64,000 nt of DNA, from the NCBI GenBank assembly GCA_026929865.2, contig CM049414.1, positions 4,508,501-4,572,500 of the forward strand, written 5' to 3'. Below the pieces are notes generated by a model, which was not told where the DNA came from, searched no databases, and saw only the letters and a program-made list of their open reading frames with translations. This stretch comes from Hyperoplus lanceolatus (taxonomy: Eukaryota; Chordata; Actinopteri; Uranoscopiformes; Ammodytidae). Below, piece by piece: positions 1 through 11,781 of the stretch (the stretch's first letter is position 1; each line of letters opens with the position of its first letter). A program made the translations under genes and the position numbers.

Positions 1-196
1 GACCATCGCTGAGGCTCTGAAGGCCCTGAGCAGCCACCAGAGACAGCCGGGGACATGGACGGGTGAGAAGATCAGTCAGGACTACTGTCTGGACCCCAAA
101 GACACCAAAGCTCTGCTGAAGTTTTTCATCCCCTTCCAAGTTCAGATCATACCGCCCAAGAACGCAACAAACGTCAAGCAGATCAAGGATTCCTAG
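1..196 (+). CDS. ndufaf4: NDUFAF4, last coding exon (partial)
   Basis: This is the 3'-terminal coding exon of the complex I assembly factor NDUFAF4, cut by the window start. Reading from base 2 gives 64 residues and a TAG stop at 194-196. The peptide holds the family's C-terminal pattern: EALKALSSH, then TWTGEKISQDY, then LLKFFIPFQVQIIPP, which parallels the TW-EKI--EY...LLKYF--FEV-I-PP pattern at the end of human NDUFAF4. The protein acts in the mitochondrion during early assembly of NADH:ubiquinone oxidoreductase. Location supports the call: NDUFAF4 lies next to GPR63 on the same strand in human, as here. The upstream exons are outside the window, so start and N-terminus cannot be judged. 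No frame break is visible. Confidence 0.9.
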   Translation, partial: TIAEALKALSSHQRQPGTWTGEKISQDYCLDPKDTKALLKFFIPFQVQIIPPKNATNVKQIKDS

Positions 197-865
197 GACT
201 GGACTTGTCAGGGAATGATGGGACAACAGACAATCAGCCCTTTTTTATTGATCTACGTCAATACGTTGCATTTGTCCAGAGACCATATTGGATTAATCAA
301 CAAACAACCCTACTGACCTCTGATTGGTCCATGTTATGCTGCTGTATTTAGATTTTGGTCTTATAAACGTCTCGTCTGTACATAAAAGCAGAGATGTCTA
401 GAAACAAGTTATTTACCTCCTAGATATGATCACATATCAACGGATGGCAAGTCATCGGTTACACAACCCCCACACAAGACTGTCTTTATTCTGTTTGATA
501 TAAAACTAATAATAATGGAACTAATGAACCTGTATTATATATTTGAGAGGTAAAACAAAAACTTAAGAGAAATCTAAAAATACAATGAACGAATAAGTAC
601 AAACATTTGATCATAAGAATTGTGTCTTTAAAATCCATTTGAGGATTTATGCTATGATATTTATTATAATACAAACATTGATTGTAATATTCTCATTTGG
701 TTTAAGGATCTCAATAAGGGGCCCAGAGATCCAAAATTTAGGGTTGAGAAACTGGTTGAAAGGAGTGGTTCAAGATTTTAGGAAATACAAGTATTCCTTA
801 CTTTCCTTAAGAGTGGGCCGAGAAGATGAATTCGATACCACCCCTAAGTGTCAAGTATGGTCAAG
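197..865 (+). other. ndufaf4 3' UTR and flank
   Basis: AT-rich sequence after the ndufaf4 stop. I see no clear AATAAA in the first 300 bases, so the 3' end of the transcript cannot be fixed. No further gene was recognised. Confidence 0.4.
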
Positions 866-2090
866 AGTACCTATTTGCAGACCCATGGAGAAACGGAGCT
901 CCACCGGAAATACGAAATTTCTTCTTGGTTTTTTTTTTACTGGCGGCGATCACCCAGCGTTTCTTCTTCTTTTTGTTTTACTGCCGGCGTTCACCTAGCG
1001 GTGAATAATAACAAGACACAGTTTCCACCGGCTATGGTGCTAGTAGACAGTAAAATAAGTCAGTTTGTTAAGGGTCCCAAGTGGCCAGGACGGTGGTAAA
1101 ATGTTAAGGTAGAAGATGAATGAAGCAACGAAGCTTTGTGTACATCTTCTAAAATCCGTCTCTTTAATTCACAATGATCACACTAGGTCAATCACATAAA
1201 CTGTTATAAATGAAACACAAAAAGTGCCACCACATTAAAATAAACAGCTCATTTTAAAAAGCGGGGTGAAAGGCATTAACGTCTGACACATAAGGTGACA
1301 GTTTCCATTCTAGATCCTGATTGATTTATTACCAGATCCCTTGTCCTCTAGTGATCACAGTTTTAATTATTATATAATTTCCATATTCATACTAGGCTAT
1401 TGAACGATCGATGCTCGTCTGTGACTTTGTGATCACGCAAGTGAACAGTAACGATCGCGTGCAGCCGCAGAATTACATTTCAACCAGACATAAATAGCCT
1501 ATGTTCATATTAGGCTATTTAACGAGGCTCGTCTGTGACTTTGTGATCACGCAAGTGAACAGTAACGATCGCGTGCAGCCGCAGAATGAGATACAATACA
1601 GGCTACAATACAATAGGTTTATTAATCCGAACACAGTTAGCATTAGCCTGCACTGCTGCAACAAGGCTCCAACTGACACTACGTAAAGGCTATTTACAGC
1701 TTTGTTTAAGAGGAAAAGACAAGCATTTGTTTCCAGGACTTCTAAGATAAAAGTTCAACTTTTTGTGTTTCATTTATAAGAGTTGATATTTGTATGTGAT
1801 TGACCTACTTGTGATAATTGTGAATTAAAGAGACGGATTTCGGAAGATGTACCCAAAGCTTCGTTGCTTCATTCATCTTCTACCTCAACATCTACTTTTT
1901 ACCACCGTCCTGACCACGTGGGACCCTTAACAAACTGACATATTTTACTGTCTTTTACTGTCTACTAGCACCATAGCCGGTGGAAACTGTGTATTATTAA
2001 CTCCAGCAGTAAAACAAAAAGAAGAAAACAAATTCAGAGTAGGCTTCCGGTGGAGCTCCACTTTCCCCATGGGTCTGCAAATAGGTGCCT
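866..2090. mobile_element. Foldback-type element with ~350-bp inverted arms
   Basis: The segment at 866-1245 reappears inverted at about 1755-2090. Shared landmarks are CTATTTGCAGACCCATGG (outer end), GGAGCTCCACCGGAA, TTTCCACCGGCTATGGTGC, AGCAACGAAGCTTTG and TTAAAGAGACGGATTT on the opposite arm. The arms differ by small indels and substitutions, so the insertion is not very recent. The loop between them carries two direct copies of an ~85-bp segment (from 1386 and 1504). No transposase reading frame is visible. Class unknown; a non-autonomous DNA transposon or foldback element is the likeliest reading. Confidence 0.75.
1386..1590. repeat. Two direct copies, period ~118 bp
   Basis: Copy 1 begins TTCATACTAGGCTATT at 1386 and copy 2 TTCATATTAGGCTATT at 1504. 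Both run through CTCGTCTGTGACTTTGTG and GCAAGTGAACAGTAACGATC to GTGCAGCCGCAGAAT. They occupy the loop of the foldback element. Confidence 0.8.
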
Positions 2091-4377
2091 CTCACATTTT
2101 TCCGTAGCTGGCCGTCAGAGGTCAAAGACTTTATGGTAGCGGCACATTGAATTTTCTCCTGTCTAATTTTTACTTAAATGTTAGTAGGGATGAAAGCAGC
2201 AAGGCATCCTCCCTTCTTTGGCTAAAATGTGAAAGTGCACAACGATGTGAACAACTAATTTTGGTGTTTAGAAAGTCACTAGAATAAGGGGAAACAATGT
2301 CTTTGAAAGTAATTTTTTCCCAGTCCCCTCTTTTAGTTGTATGAGTCCAACCGTTTTTTTCAACATCTACAAACATCGTTACATTACATTTTATTTAGCT
2401 GACGCTTTTATCCAAAGCGACTTCCATTAAGTGCATCCCACAATGAAGGTACAAACTCAGAACAACAAGAATCACGTAAGTACTATAGCTTCAAATAAAC
2501 CAAACTACAAAGTGACATATGTAAGTGCTACATGGAGATGTAACAAGTGACCTTCACGGCAGCTCTTGCTAAGGTTAGGGGATAGGGCCTTCCAGGCAGC
2601 ACTGCCTTTAAGTCTCCGTTGGGGGAACAAAACACCATCGAGTTAGAAAAGCCGCTGTGTGCGCTGGTGGGACCCGTGTTGTCCAGAATGTGCCCTTTTT
2701 ATTTTTTCGCACCTGCCCTTCAAACAGTCTGAGTCCACCACTGATATCAATCATTGTTACATAAGTTGTCCCTATAGTTAGGACAAGTTCATATCTCAAA
2801 ATGATAGTTTTAACGCAAATGAAATCAGAAATCTATAATTGACATTTAACCTTTGTTATTTATGTTGAATAAGTATTAGTTAAATGTTTTTTCAGGCTTA
2901 AGTGAAACAGACCTTATTTTATGCATGAATTGGGAAGGAGCACAGTAAGTCAGGCAAATAGCCCAAAGCTGATACTTACACACTATGCTTCCAGTGAATT
3001 CCAAAGGGACATGCACAAGACAGGAATTCAGCTTATGGTCAACCTTCAATCAATCAGTTTTTAATATATCAGTGATTTTTGAGAAGTGGTACAAAACAGG
3101 GTGCAACATTGAAAAAATACAAACCCTATGTTTCGGCAAATTAAATTACATGTATCCAACAAGCTACTGAGCTAAGCTTGGACACAACCTCCCAGCTTTT
3201 GTTATTTTTATCGTCATTGGCCTATCACCACAGTCAAATGTCAACTCATGTAGGCCTATATATATATATATTACTTTCTGAATTTAAATCGTCCTATTAT
3301 TGTCCTTTATTTGTTTGGGAGCCCTATTTAAAAGCTTGAGAACAGAGAAGCAGCTGTATGATTGCTCACTGGGTGGCTCTCAACAACCTGTAGCACTTGT
3401 GTGGATTATAAGAATGATCTTTGTAAAAAATAAATAAATGATCGGTTTTCCAATGCCTCTTATGTCTTATACTGTAGCTGTTGCATCCATATCCAAATAA
3501 TTAGCAGAGCCCAACCACACAATACTCACGTTGCTGAGTTTATTTCTGAAATAACAAGCTCCATTTGTCATCTCTGCCACCCACCACGACACCCACCTGA
3601 GCGTGGCCAAAAAAAGCAATTCCTCCATCAAAACCACGCCCATTATCCTAGTTTCTCGTCTCTATTGGACTACGCTTTTTTTTATAATGTCTATGCTTCT
3701 ACCCCCTACCCATGCGACAGGCTTCCGCGGGTGTCAGTTATCACTGAATACAAAGCTCCGTCAGGCTGGCGAGAGCGAGCACGAACGCGGTCAAGTCTGT
3801 GTTGCTTTGCCTTCACAATAAGGCAGTTAGGTCAACTGTTTAGTTTAAAACTTCTATCGTTGTGCTGTGATTAGCCTACATCAAGTGGAATCACGGCAAT
3901 TAATAACAATTAAACTGCGCCTTCAGGACATTTTGAAACATGTCTTTTGACCATATTAAAGCTGGGGTGGAGAATTTGGGGAGAAAATGGCAGTTGGGAT
4001 AGACATTCGAAATACCTCAACCGCTCCACTTGTTCTCTTTGGTCCCTCCCTGACACGCTCCACATGTTTAAATCAATATAATAAAAGGGATAGTTCAGTA
4101 TTTTTAAGTGGGGTTGTAGGCCTATGAGGTAGGCTACTTACACAGGCTAGTTAGTCTGTTACCTTATGGAGATGAGGATCAGTGCAGTCACTAGGCCTAT
4201 AAGGAGTTTAGGGGAGATGTTGCTGCAGAAGTCAGCATTAGGCTAGCATTAGACTATGTTGTTGCAGAGGGGAGCAGAACAACAAGAGAAGGGTGGGCAG
4301 TTCAGATGAATAGTAACATTAGCTAAACAACATACAGTAACTTGCTAGCGCCAGATGTTTAACAACTGGACTGAGGG
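2091..4377. other. Intergenic, mostly unassigned
   Basis: A dispersed teleost repeat core lies near 2376-2440 (TTTTATCCAAAGCGACTT and flanks), a motif found at very many sites in fish genomes; I do not assign a family name. The rest (2441-4377) shows no gene that I can support. Short open frames here have no recognisable domain. Confidence 0.5.
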
Positions 4378-4713
4378 ACGGATTACGGTGGTTCAGAGCA
4401 TTCAACAAATAAAAAAAGTGTCACACCTTATCTAGCCGTTAGCACACCAGGATCTTGTAACTACGACATCAGGATCTCGTAATTACGAGATCAGGATCGC
4501 CCTCTCATTCATCAATAACGTGGCTGGCTGCAGGATGGCAACGATGATGTTATCTGACGTTATCGTCTTTTATTCCTGTTCTAAAAGCACACGTTTCTCT
4601 ATTTTTACACACAATTCATGACCAGGATATCAAGTATGAGAATAAAGGCCTACATGTTGATTTAGCAATTTAGTGGTCGAGGTTCCTGTGTCGTGCCAAA
4701 CTTAACCCCTTTA

Positions 4714-4781
<68 letters not shown>

Positions 4782-5395
4782 AGGTGATTGCCTTGGTTTC
4801 CGGACAAAAATGGGCCCCATAATCATATAGGCTACAATTATTTTAAAGATGTTTTACTGTTACATTCATTAATCAGCGATGGCACAGGGAACTGAAGGAC
4901 ACACTTTAGGCTACTGTTTCCGCCCTTGATCAGCTGCTGAGGTCTGACTGGGCTTTTCTCCTGAACAGTCCCAATGACTATGTCTGCGCAATGTTGAGTA
5001 ATCTTTCTTTATATGTCCAGTAATGCCCTCCTCACTTCTAAGAAACATAAATATTTCCCAATGCCTCAATCCGAGCAAGAAAATAAAAGACGTTAACATT
5101 GGGTAGCGTCATAGTTGCCGCCCTGCAGCCAGCCAGCCACATTATTGATGTATGGAGGGCGATCCTGATCTCTTAAGTAGCCTACGAGATCTTTTCCCAA
5201 AATTACGAGTTCCTGATATCGTAATTAGGAGCTCTTTTCTCAAAATTACGAGATCCTGATGTCATAATTACGAGATCTTTTGTCTTAATTAAGAGATCCT
5301 GATGTTGTAATTACGAGATCCTGGTGTGCTAACGGCTAGATAAGGTGTGAAACTTTTTTATTATTCGGTGAATGCTCAGCGCCACCGTAACGGAT
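4378..5395. mobile_element. TIR element rich in repeated ACGAGATC blocks
   Basis: The left end (TTACGGTGG, GAGCATTCA, then TCTAGCCGTTAGCACACCAG at ~4433) is mirrored at the right end (CTGGTGTGCTAACGGCTAGA at ~5321, then GAATGCTC, CCACCGTAAC). Inside both ends the motif ATTACGAGATC/GGATCTCGTAAT recurs every 20-35 bp, with more copies on the right. The next inner blocks (ATCAATAACGTGGCTGGCTG and its inverted relative near 5125-5150) are also mirrored. The core holds a TG microsatellite and no transposase. Family unknown. Confidence 0.75.
4715..4778. repeat. (TG)n microsatellite
   Basis: About 32 uninterrupted TG units inside the core of the TIR element. Confidence 0.98.
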
Positions 5396-5815
5396 GACCA
5401 CTAGCTTTTGCTAATGGCTTTGGGGCTACTAGCCAAAATATCTTGCTAACAAAATAAACCTTTATTTATTCATTTCTGCCATTACAAAGAACATGTTACT
5501 CTTATAAATAGATAATTGAAACTACAGGCTGCATTTATTTTTTAATTCTTCCCGCCATTAACTGCAGGTTAGCCAACAGTGGCCTAATATTAGCAGGACC
5601 GGGATGCCTAGCTTCGTCTGCAAGAAGCACAGAAAGCATATGTGTCTAAAGTAGCCTAATAATGTCAATTTAACCTAAAGTAGTGGCAAAAATCTCCTGT
5701 TTGGGTTTGTGATGGAGCAATCCACATAGGTCTACATGCAGCTCCTCTACATTTCACCGCCTCCTAAATTAGGCTACATTTGTTTTGAAAGTCCACACCG
5801 GAAGTAGAATATGTT

Positions 5816-6312
5816 TGTTCTCGTATCATCTTGCAGCAGCTCGCGAAGTTAGTATTGTAGCCAGGCAGCCACAGTGTATTACAGTAGATAGCTTAATGTG
5901 TTTGTAGCTGGAGGATGGTCCGTTTCCATCTCACATCTGTATGAAGGAAAAGGATGAAAAAGAAAGCCCGGGAAGCGCGCTCTACATATTTCCTCTGCCC
6001 ATTAATCCTTGGACAATACATGCTGCCTGCCTGTCTCGTGCTGGTCTGAACACAAAGCAACCAACAGGCAATGCGGATTTTTACATTGAGTGTAGGTTGA
6101 CATCACCGGCCGCCGTGCTTGCCGACTGAAGCCCCCCAGATGCCGGTCCTATTTTAAGAAAAAGCAGCACTGAGCGACTTGTTTTGGTAGCAGAACTCTA
6201 ATGTCTCTTTTCCGGCGACGAGGAGCTTTTACGACGGTGAGATGAACCGTCTGGAGGACTGAGCTTCGGCACTTAAACCGCTCCCGAGGTCCACCATGGG
6301 AGAATGAAGCAG
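5816..6312 (+). other. Candidate 5' non-coding exon and promoter of gpr63
   Basis: GC-richer than its surroundings, with several CpGs (CTCGCGAAG, GGAAGCGCGC, CCGGCCGCCG, TCCGGCGACGAGG). A good splice donor follows at 6313 (GAAGCAG|GTAATA), and an alternative at about 6237 (GACG|GTGAGA). No long open frame continues. It lies about 4.1 kb upstream of the gpr63 acceptor at 10456-10457 on the same strand. The assignment to gpr63 is inference from position and splice signals only. Confidence 0.4.
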
Positions 6313-9300
6313 GTAATATGAATGGAGACCGTGTGAACCCAGACAGACACGGGGTCTCCCTCCCAACAACACAGTGTTTGCTAAAATAACTCTTATAAGA
6401 TAGGCTATTGCACACCCTTTACCACCGCTGCTAGCTCTCTCCAGAGTAGGATAGACTACGAGTACATATGTATGTGCCATAACAAGGGAATAGTCGAGCT
6501 TGAAGGCTGTTTATTAGGTAGCTGTTACCATGTCATACTTAACCCGTGAGGGTCGGCCTCAACTGCTCGTATTGATGGCCGATGAAGTGAAAGCCCGTGT
6601 TTATCACTAATTGTTCTCACATGTGGGTCAATGTTGTCGGCTCGTCTCACACATGTAGGGTAGCCTATGCCTATATATCAGTTGTTAAAATGTGATTTGC
6701 CTTAGGGACAGAATTGAGTGTGTGAATCGGAACCGTGTGTCTAACATCTGGCCTCCTGCCGGCGTATTCAAAGCGTTTTTTTTAGTGCAAATACGCACTT
6801 ATTTAGCCTACAAGGTGGATGGGTAAAAATAACCTCCCAGAGAAACAAACAGTGAACAGAAGGAGAATGAAATGACTATTATTAAGACAAATAGCTAGGC
6901 TATACTTCATCCTTTTACTGTAAATATTTAAAGCAAATCAATACCTAACAGCACACTGTCCTCCTACATTTGTTTGAAGTTTAAATGGCAACGAGGACAC
7001 ATTTAAAAAAATATTTCTGAAATAATACCCATGTGGTTTGAATTTTCAGAAGGGTATATCTTGCTATTTCAAAAAACATGAATTTAATAATAGCCTGTAT
7101 AACCATACCTGAGTAAAGGGCACCGGCATCTCAAACACAGTTGCCTCTATGATTCAGCAAAACAGCCATGACTTCTGAATCCCCACCTCTCCAGGGGTTT
7201 GTGATTATGTTCCATGCACTGAGAACAACACAAGCTCAATAGTTTACTACTGGCAAGGCAGCAGGGCCTGCAGTGCGTCTGAGGAACAATGCCTTCTACC
7301 AACAACTCATGCCATATCACACTTACTATGAAGTGATATTGATACTAATGTCAGTCTACGGCAGTGGTTTTGTCTGTTACAATACATTCAGAGACATGTC
7401 AGGCTACAGAATGCCCGCCCATCAATGACCGCCTGCCGTCCTCCACGCCATGCATCATGTCATCAGAAAGTAGTTGCTAGGCAGTAGGCAACCTGTGTGT
7501 AAATAGACATGAACGCTTAAAGCGGGTGTTGCTTGCTGTCTTGTGCTCTCAAAATACAAAAACAATTAAAGAAGAAATTACTGTAAATTTGCAAGCGGCA
7601 CACCAAAACTGGCATCCTTCTCCTCTTTCTCTACGCCATGTTTCAATGAGCTGTCATCGTCATTGGAAGCAACGCTGGGAGGTTATCTAAAAGTCTAACA
7701 TGCAAGTCTCTCTCAGAGCGTGGTGAATCATCTAGGCTTCGGTTTTCCACGATGTCACACTACAAAAGATAAAACGTTTGAATTTCGCCCTCTGTCGTTC
7801 CAAACACGACACCCTATGAATGCCGAATCAGGCTGTAAGAGGGCTGATATCCTCTAGTCCGACACTGTCATTTCTGTGTTCAACCCATTGTTCAGTTCTT
7901 TTCTAAATTCTACATAATACGAATTGTCTTTACTAACATGTCTTTCATCTCAAACTCAATGTGTCATGGCAGATTCAATCTTCACAGTATTACATTTTAC
8001 AAATGTATTTCTCTCCTACTATCAGCTGTTTTTTTGGAACAGATGCAGAAATCATGACAGACATATGTAGGCCTATCTCTCCACATCAAAATTTAACAAG
8101 GCCAGCGGAAATAAATAATGGCTACTTATCACCATAGACAATAGTCAACCCTGTAGGATTTACACCTGATAAGTCCATTTTGGTGGACTTAGTTAGGTGT
8201 TATTGCACCTTTTAGTAGCCTATGCCTCTAAAAATTCAAGCTAAAACGAGATGTGACTGAAAACCTCTCAGCATATTATCCCTGCAATTCACCGTTGCCG
8301 TTGTTTTTCACAAATGTCTGCGTTGTCGAACGCCAAGTGCCCGATCATCCATTTTTACTGCAGGTTTGCTTGATTGCTTGGAAGCTGAAGTGGCTCTTTG
8401 AATATATTTGGTCACTGTGCCGCCCGCCCCTTCTCCTCCCTATACAGCTACACAACTGCTGGTGCAGTGTGCTCAGTGCTCACATCCACTGCGATCCTTA
8501 GGAAACATGTGGAGTGAATGGAGCAGGAAGTAGGCCAAGATTAAACCTCTTCCTTATTTGCTCTCATTCACCAGGTGTTCATTGAAGCAGCGGCTCATTT
8601 CAGCAGACAATACTCTGGCCATCAGCATATGAATAAAGCAGAATGTTGATCTCCTTACTACAGCCCTTTCTCTCTTGATTCATTGTCTTGGTGACTTCAT
8701 GTGATAACACTATCCTGTTGAATGGCTACATATCCAGGTATAGAAGCAGTGTCCGACCTGTGATTCAACAGGGCTGCCTAACAGGCTGACACACATTGTT
8801 TGCATAGTAATTGCCTATAATTGTATTTGCTTGGCTTTCTTACCGCACACACTTGACCAAGAATGATTGAAACAGCTTAATGTATGTGAAAAGGCATAGT
8901 TTAAAGCCCTTTCAAATGGACTCTTTACTACAACGCAGGCATAGCCATTGTAAATGATAGCAGGCCCACTGAAATAGCAGCGTCCAATGTTTATACAAGT
9001 GATAAGGGCTTTTATTGCAGTATTTGTCTTGTCCCCGGTTGAACACTGGCTGCTGGTTACTGGCAGCAGGTCAGAAAAGCACTTAAACTGGATTCATTAT
9101 CATTTCATTCCATTTCAGCCAAACATCAAAGATGTTTGTATTTCTTATTGGGGACATTTGTCTACTAAGGAATACTGATTCCAGTCGCATTTTTGTTTAT
9201 ATATTAAACTTCCACATTTTTGGAAATCCCCTGTTTTCACTTCTTTTTTTCTGAGTTTATATGAGAAGATGACTAGCCCTCTAATACATGTGTGTGAAGT

Positions 9301-10457
9301 AAATAAGCAAGTTTCACAGTATGTTGAACCATAACATCACCTTATTCACTGTTAATGTGTGTAGCAATCAAATACATTTTTCATATAGGTTCTCAAACTC
9401 ATTCTGCCTAAACACATTTTCTGATGGACCTAGAGACGTTGTGTACAGACATGAAGGGAGGACTTTAGTGTGCATGTTCCACTGTTCATTTGATCTTTAT
9501 TCATAACACGTGACTGAGTCTTGTCACACCATCATACGTACAAAGATGTAGCTGCAAATTGAACAAACACTGATTGGCTCCTGTCAAAGGAAGGGAAACA
9601 TTTGCACCATTTTTAATATCCAAACAGGTTTTATGGCGTGAGATCTAATAACCACACTGGTAGACTATGTATGAGAGAGATCATTGCAGTGTGGAATTAA
9701 TTGGAGTGGTGCAGGCAGATCATCCTGAGTGGATTGCAGGCTCACTGTCACTGCCATTACAACTCCAAAGAGAATTCTGATGAAAAGCAGCTTTAAATCT
9801 GGTGTCTTATAGTGAGACACTCCAGGTGAATAGGGTTACATTTTTAACCAATTGTTTAACTTATTTTTTTGAAATGTCTGAAAAAATATGCAAATTTGGT
9901 GATATCTAAATCAATATGCGTAACTTTGATTCACTTTAAAAGCAAAAAAGTTCAAATCTTTATTATATTTGTTCAACGTATTAGAATGCAGAGTTTTTAT
10001 AGAACAAATATTGGGTTCAGCCTCTTTTCATTTTAAAGATCAAAAAATTAAAAATGCTTTTTCAGCATGTTTTGAGAACAAAATGCATTAATTCACTTCC
10101 ATTCAAACGGGCTTTATTGGCATGAAAGTTTAAACAATCATCATATATCAGACAATTAACTCCATGTGAACAAATCCTTCTGTAACCTTCAGAACAATAC
10201 TTAGAATGATTATGGAAAGTTGAGTTGATGCAGGTGCTTTAGAAGCTGAGATTTTTCGTTAAAATACTCAAATTAATGTACATTTTGGACCTTGTAGTAT
10301 GAAATAAGATATGCTACGGAAGCAACATAGACAAGAATCTCAAAATGGACCAGTGCTTGAAATAAACATGTTTTTGTCTGCATGTCTCACCTTAATGCAC
10401 TTTTACCTATTCTGCTGATTTACATAGAACTCATTGCGTTTTGTCTCTTTTTCTAAG
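6313..10457 (+). other. Probable gpr63 5' intron
   Basis: AT-rich sequence without a recognisable exon. It would be one intron if the donor at 6313 is joined to the acceptor TTTTTCTAAG at 10448-10457. The segment ~9990-10345 is related to 15690-16120 downstream of the gene. Confidence 0.35.
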
Positions 10458-10469
10458 GGGCTGGCAGCC

Positions 10470-10642
10470 ATGAAGACGCCGCCATGTCGCGTTGAGCCTG
10501 GAACGTCGACAGTGCCTACAGCATCATGTTTAGCGTGAGCTCCCCGGTAACGATGCTCGTTCACCCCGGGGAAGAATGGTTGACTCCACTACTGTTCCCC
10601 TCCCAGAGGCCACTCTCTGCTGCCTCCTTACGGGGCTGCTGA
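10470..10642 (+). promoter_or_regulatory. Upstream ORFs in the gpr63 leader
   Basis: Three short upstream frames lie between the acceptor and the gpr63 start: 10470-10538 (22 codons), 10484-10495 (3 codons), and 10526-10642 (38 codons). The last is in another frame and overlaps the first 67 bases of the receptor frame. The receptor ATG at 10576 has A at -3 and G at +4, a stronger context than the upstream ATGs. This suggests leaky scanning or translational control. Confidence 0.6.
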
Positions 10643-11781
10643 AGCTTTCTGAAAGGCCTTCAATGGAGAACGTCTCCATGGCCAACGTTTCCCTGGGCTC
10701 CTGGTCCACGCCCTCGACCACGGAGGCCCCGGAAACCCTGCAAGGCGTGGGCCTCCCTCTACAGGTCTTCTTCTGCTTCGTCATGGTGGCCATCTTGCTT
10801 TTGGCTCTGCTGGGGAACGTGGTAGTGTGCCTGATGGTGTACCAGAGATCGGCAATGCGTTCGGCCATTAACATCCTGTTGGCGAGCCTGGCGTTCGCAG
10901 ACATGATGCTGGCCGTGCTGAACATGCCCTTCGCTCTGGTTACCGTGGTGACCACCCGTTGGATTTTCGGGGACGTTTTCTGCCGCGTGTCGGCCATGTT
11001 CTTTTGGTTCTTCGTGATGGAGGGCGTGGCCATACTGCTTATAATAAGCATCGATCGTTTTCTTATTATCGTCCAGAAACAAGACAAGCTGAGCCCACAC
11101 AGAGCTAAAGTGCTCATCGTGGTCACATGGGGACTCTCCTTCATTTTCTCTTTCCCGCTGGCCATTAGCTCCCCTCCCCTACAGATCCCTCCCAGGGCGC
11201 CTCAGTGTGTGTTTGGCTACAGTGTGGAGCCTGGCTACCATGCCTACGTACTGATACTAATGCTAGTCTTCTTCTTCGTACCGTTCATGGTCATGCTGTA
11301 CACTTTCATGGGAATCCTTAACACCATCCGCCACAATGCCATCCGGATCCACAGCCACACGGACAGCATCTGTCTGAGCCAGGCCAGTAAACTGGGCCTG
11401 TTGAGTCTCCAGAGGCCCTTCCAAATGAACATAGACATGAGCTTCAAGACGCGTGCCTTCACCACCATCCTCATCCTCTTCTCGGTGTTCACAGTGTGCT
11501 GGGCGCCCTTCACGGCCTACAGTCTGTTGACCACCTTCAGCGACGGCTTCTACCACAAAGACAGCTTCTTTCAGATCAGCACGTGGGTCCTGTGGTTGTG
11601 CTACCTCAAGTCAGCCCTCAACCCTCTCATTTACTACTGGAGGATCAAGAAGTTCCGCGACGCCTGCCTCGACCTGATGCCCAAGTACTTCAAGTTTCTT
11701 CCCCAGCTGCCAGGCAACACCAAGAGGCGCATCCAGCCCAGTGCGGTGTATGTGTGTGGAGAGCACCGCTCTGTGGTTTGA
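10576..11781 (+). CDS. gpr63: GPR63-like class A orphan GPCR
   Basis: A 401-residue rhodopsin-class receptor in one coding exon, as in mammalian GPR63. It follows the GPR45/GPR63 (PSP24) pattern closely. TM1 is about 63-88 with N81 in LGNVVV; TM2 has LASLAFAD with D109; C136 and C211 can form the TM3-ECL2 disulphide. TM3 ends in DRF (160-162) instead of DRY. TM4 has W185, TM6 has CWAP (308-311) and TM7 has NPLIY (349-353). C364 after TM7 is a candidate palmitoylation site. NVS sequons at 32 and 37 fit an extracellular N-terminus. The end, HRSVV, fits a class I PDZ ligand. It is a plasma-membrane receptor whose ligand is not firmly established. The N-terminus is poorly conserved, so Met30 (10663) is an alternative start, though with a weaker context. 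A splice acceptor at 10456-10457 implies an upstream non-coding exon. Neighbours ndufaf4 and ufl1 support orthology. Confidence 0.93.
   Translation: MVDSTTVPLPEATLCCLLTGLLKLSERPSMENVSMANVSLGSWSTPSTTEAPETLQGVGLPLQVFFCFVMVAILLLALLGNVVVCLMVYQRSAMRSAINILLASLAFADMMLAVLNMPFALVTVVTTRWIFGDVFCRVSAMFFWFFVMEGVAILLIISIDRFLIIVQKQDKLSPHRAKVLIVVTWGLSFIFSFPLAISSPPLQIPPRAPQCVFGYSVEPGYHAYVLILMLVFFFVPFMVMLYTFMGILNTIRHNAIRIHSHTDSICLSQASKLGLLSLQRPFQMNIDMSFKTRAFTTILILFSVFTVCWAPFTAYSLLTTFSDGFYHKDSFFQISTWVLWLCYLKSALNPLIYYWRIKKFRDACLDLMPKYFKFLPQLPGNTKRRIQPSAVYVCGEHRSVV

Noticed and set aside
3603..3874. Two overlapping frames of ~70 codons
   Set aside because: No domain, no conserved context and no splice support.
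10530..11165. 211-codon antisense frame across gpr63
   Set aside because: It is the mirror of a conserved GC-rich receptor frame; the sense protein explains the openness.
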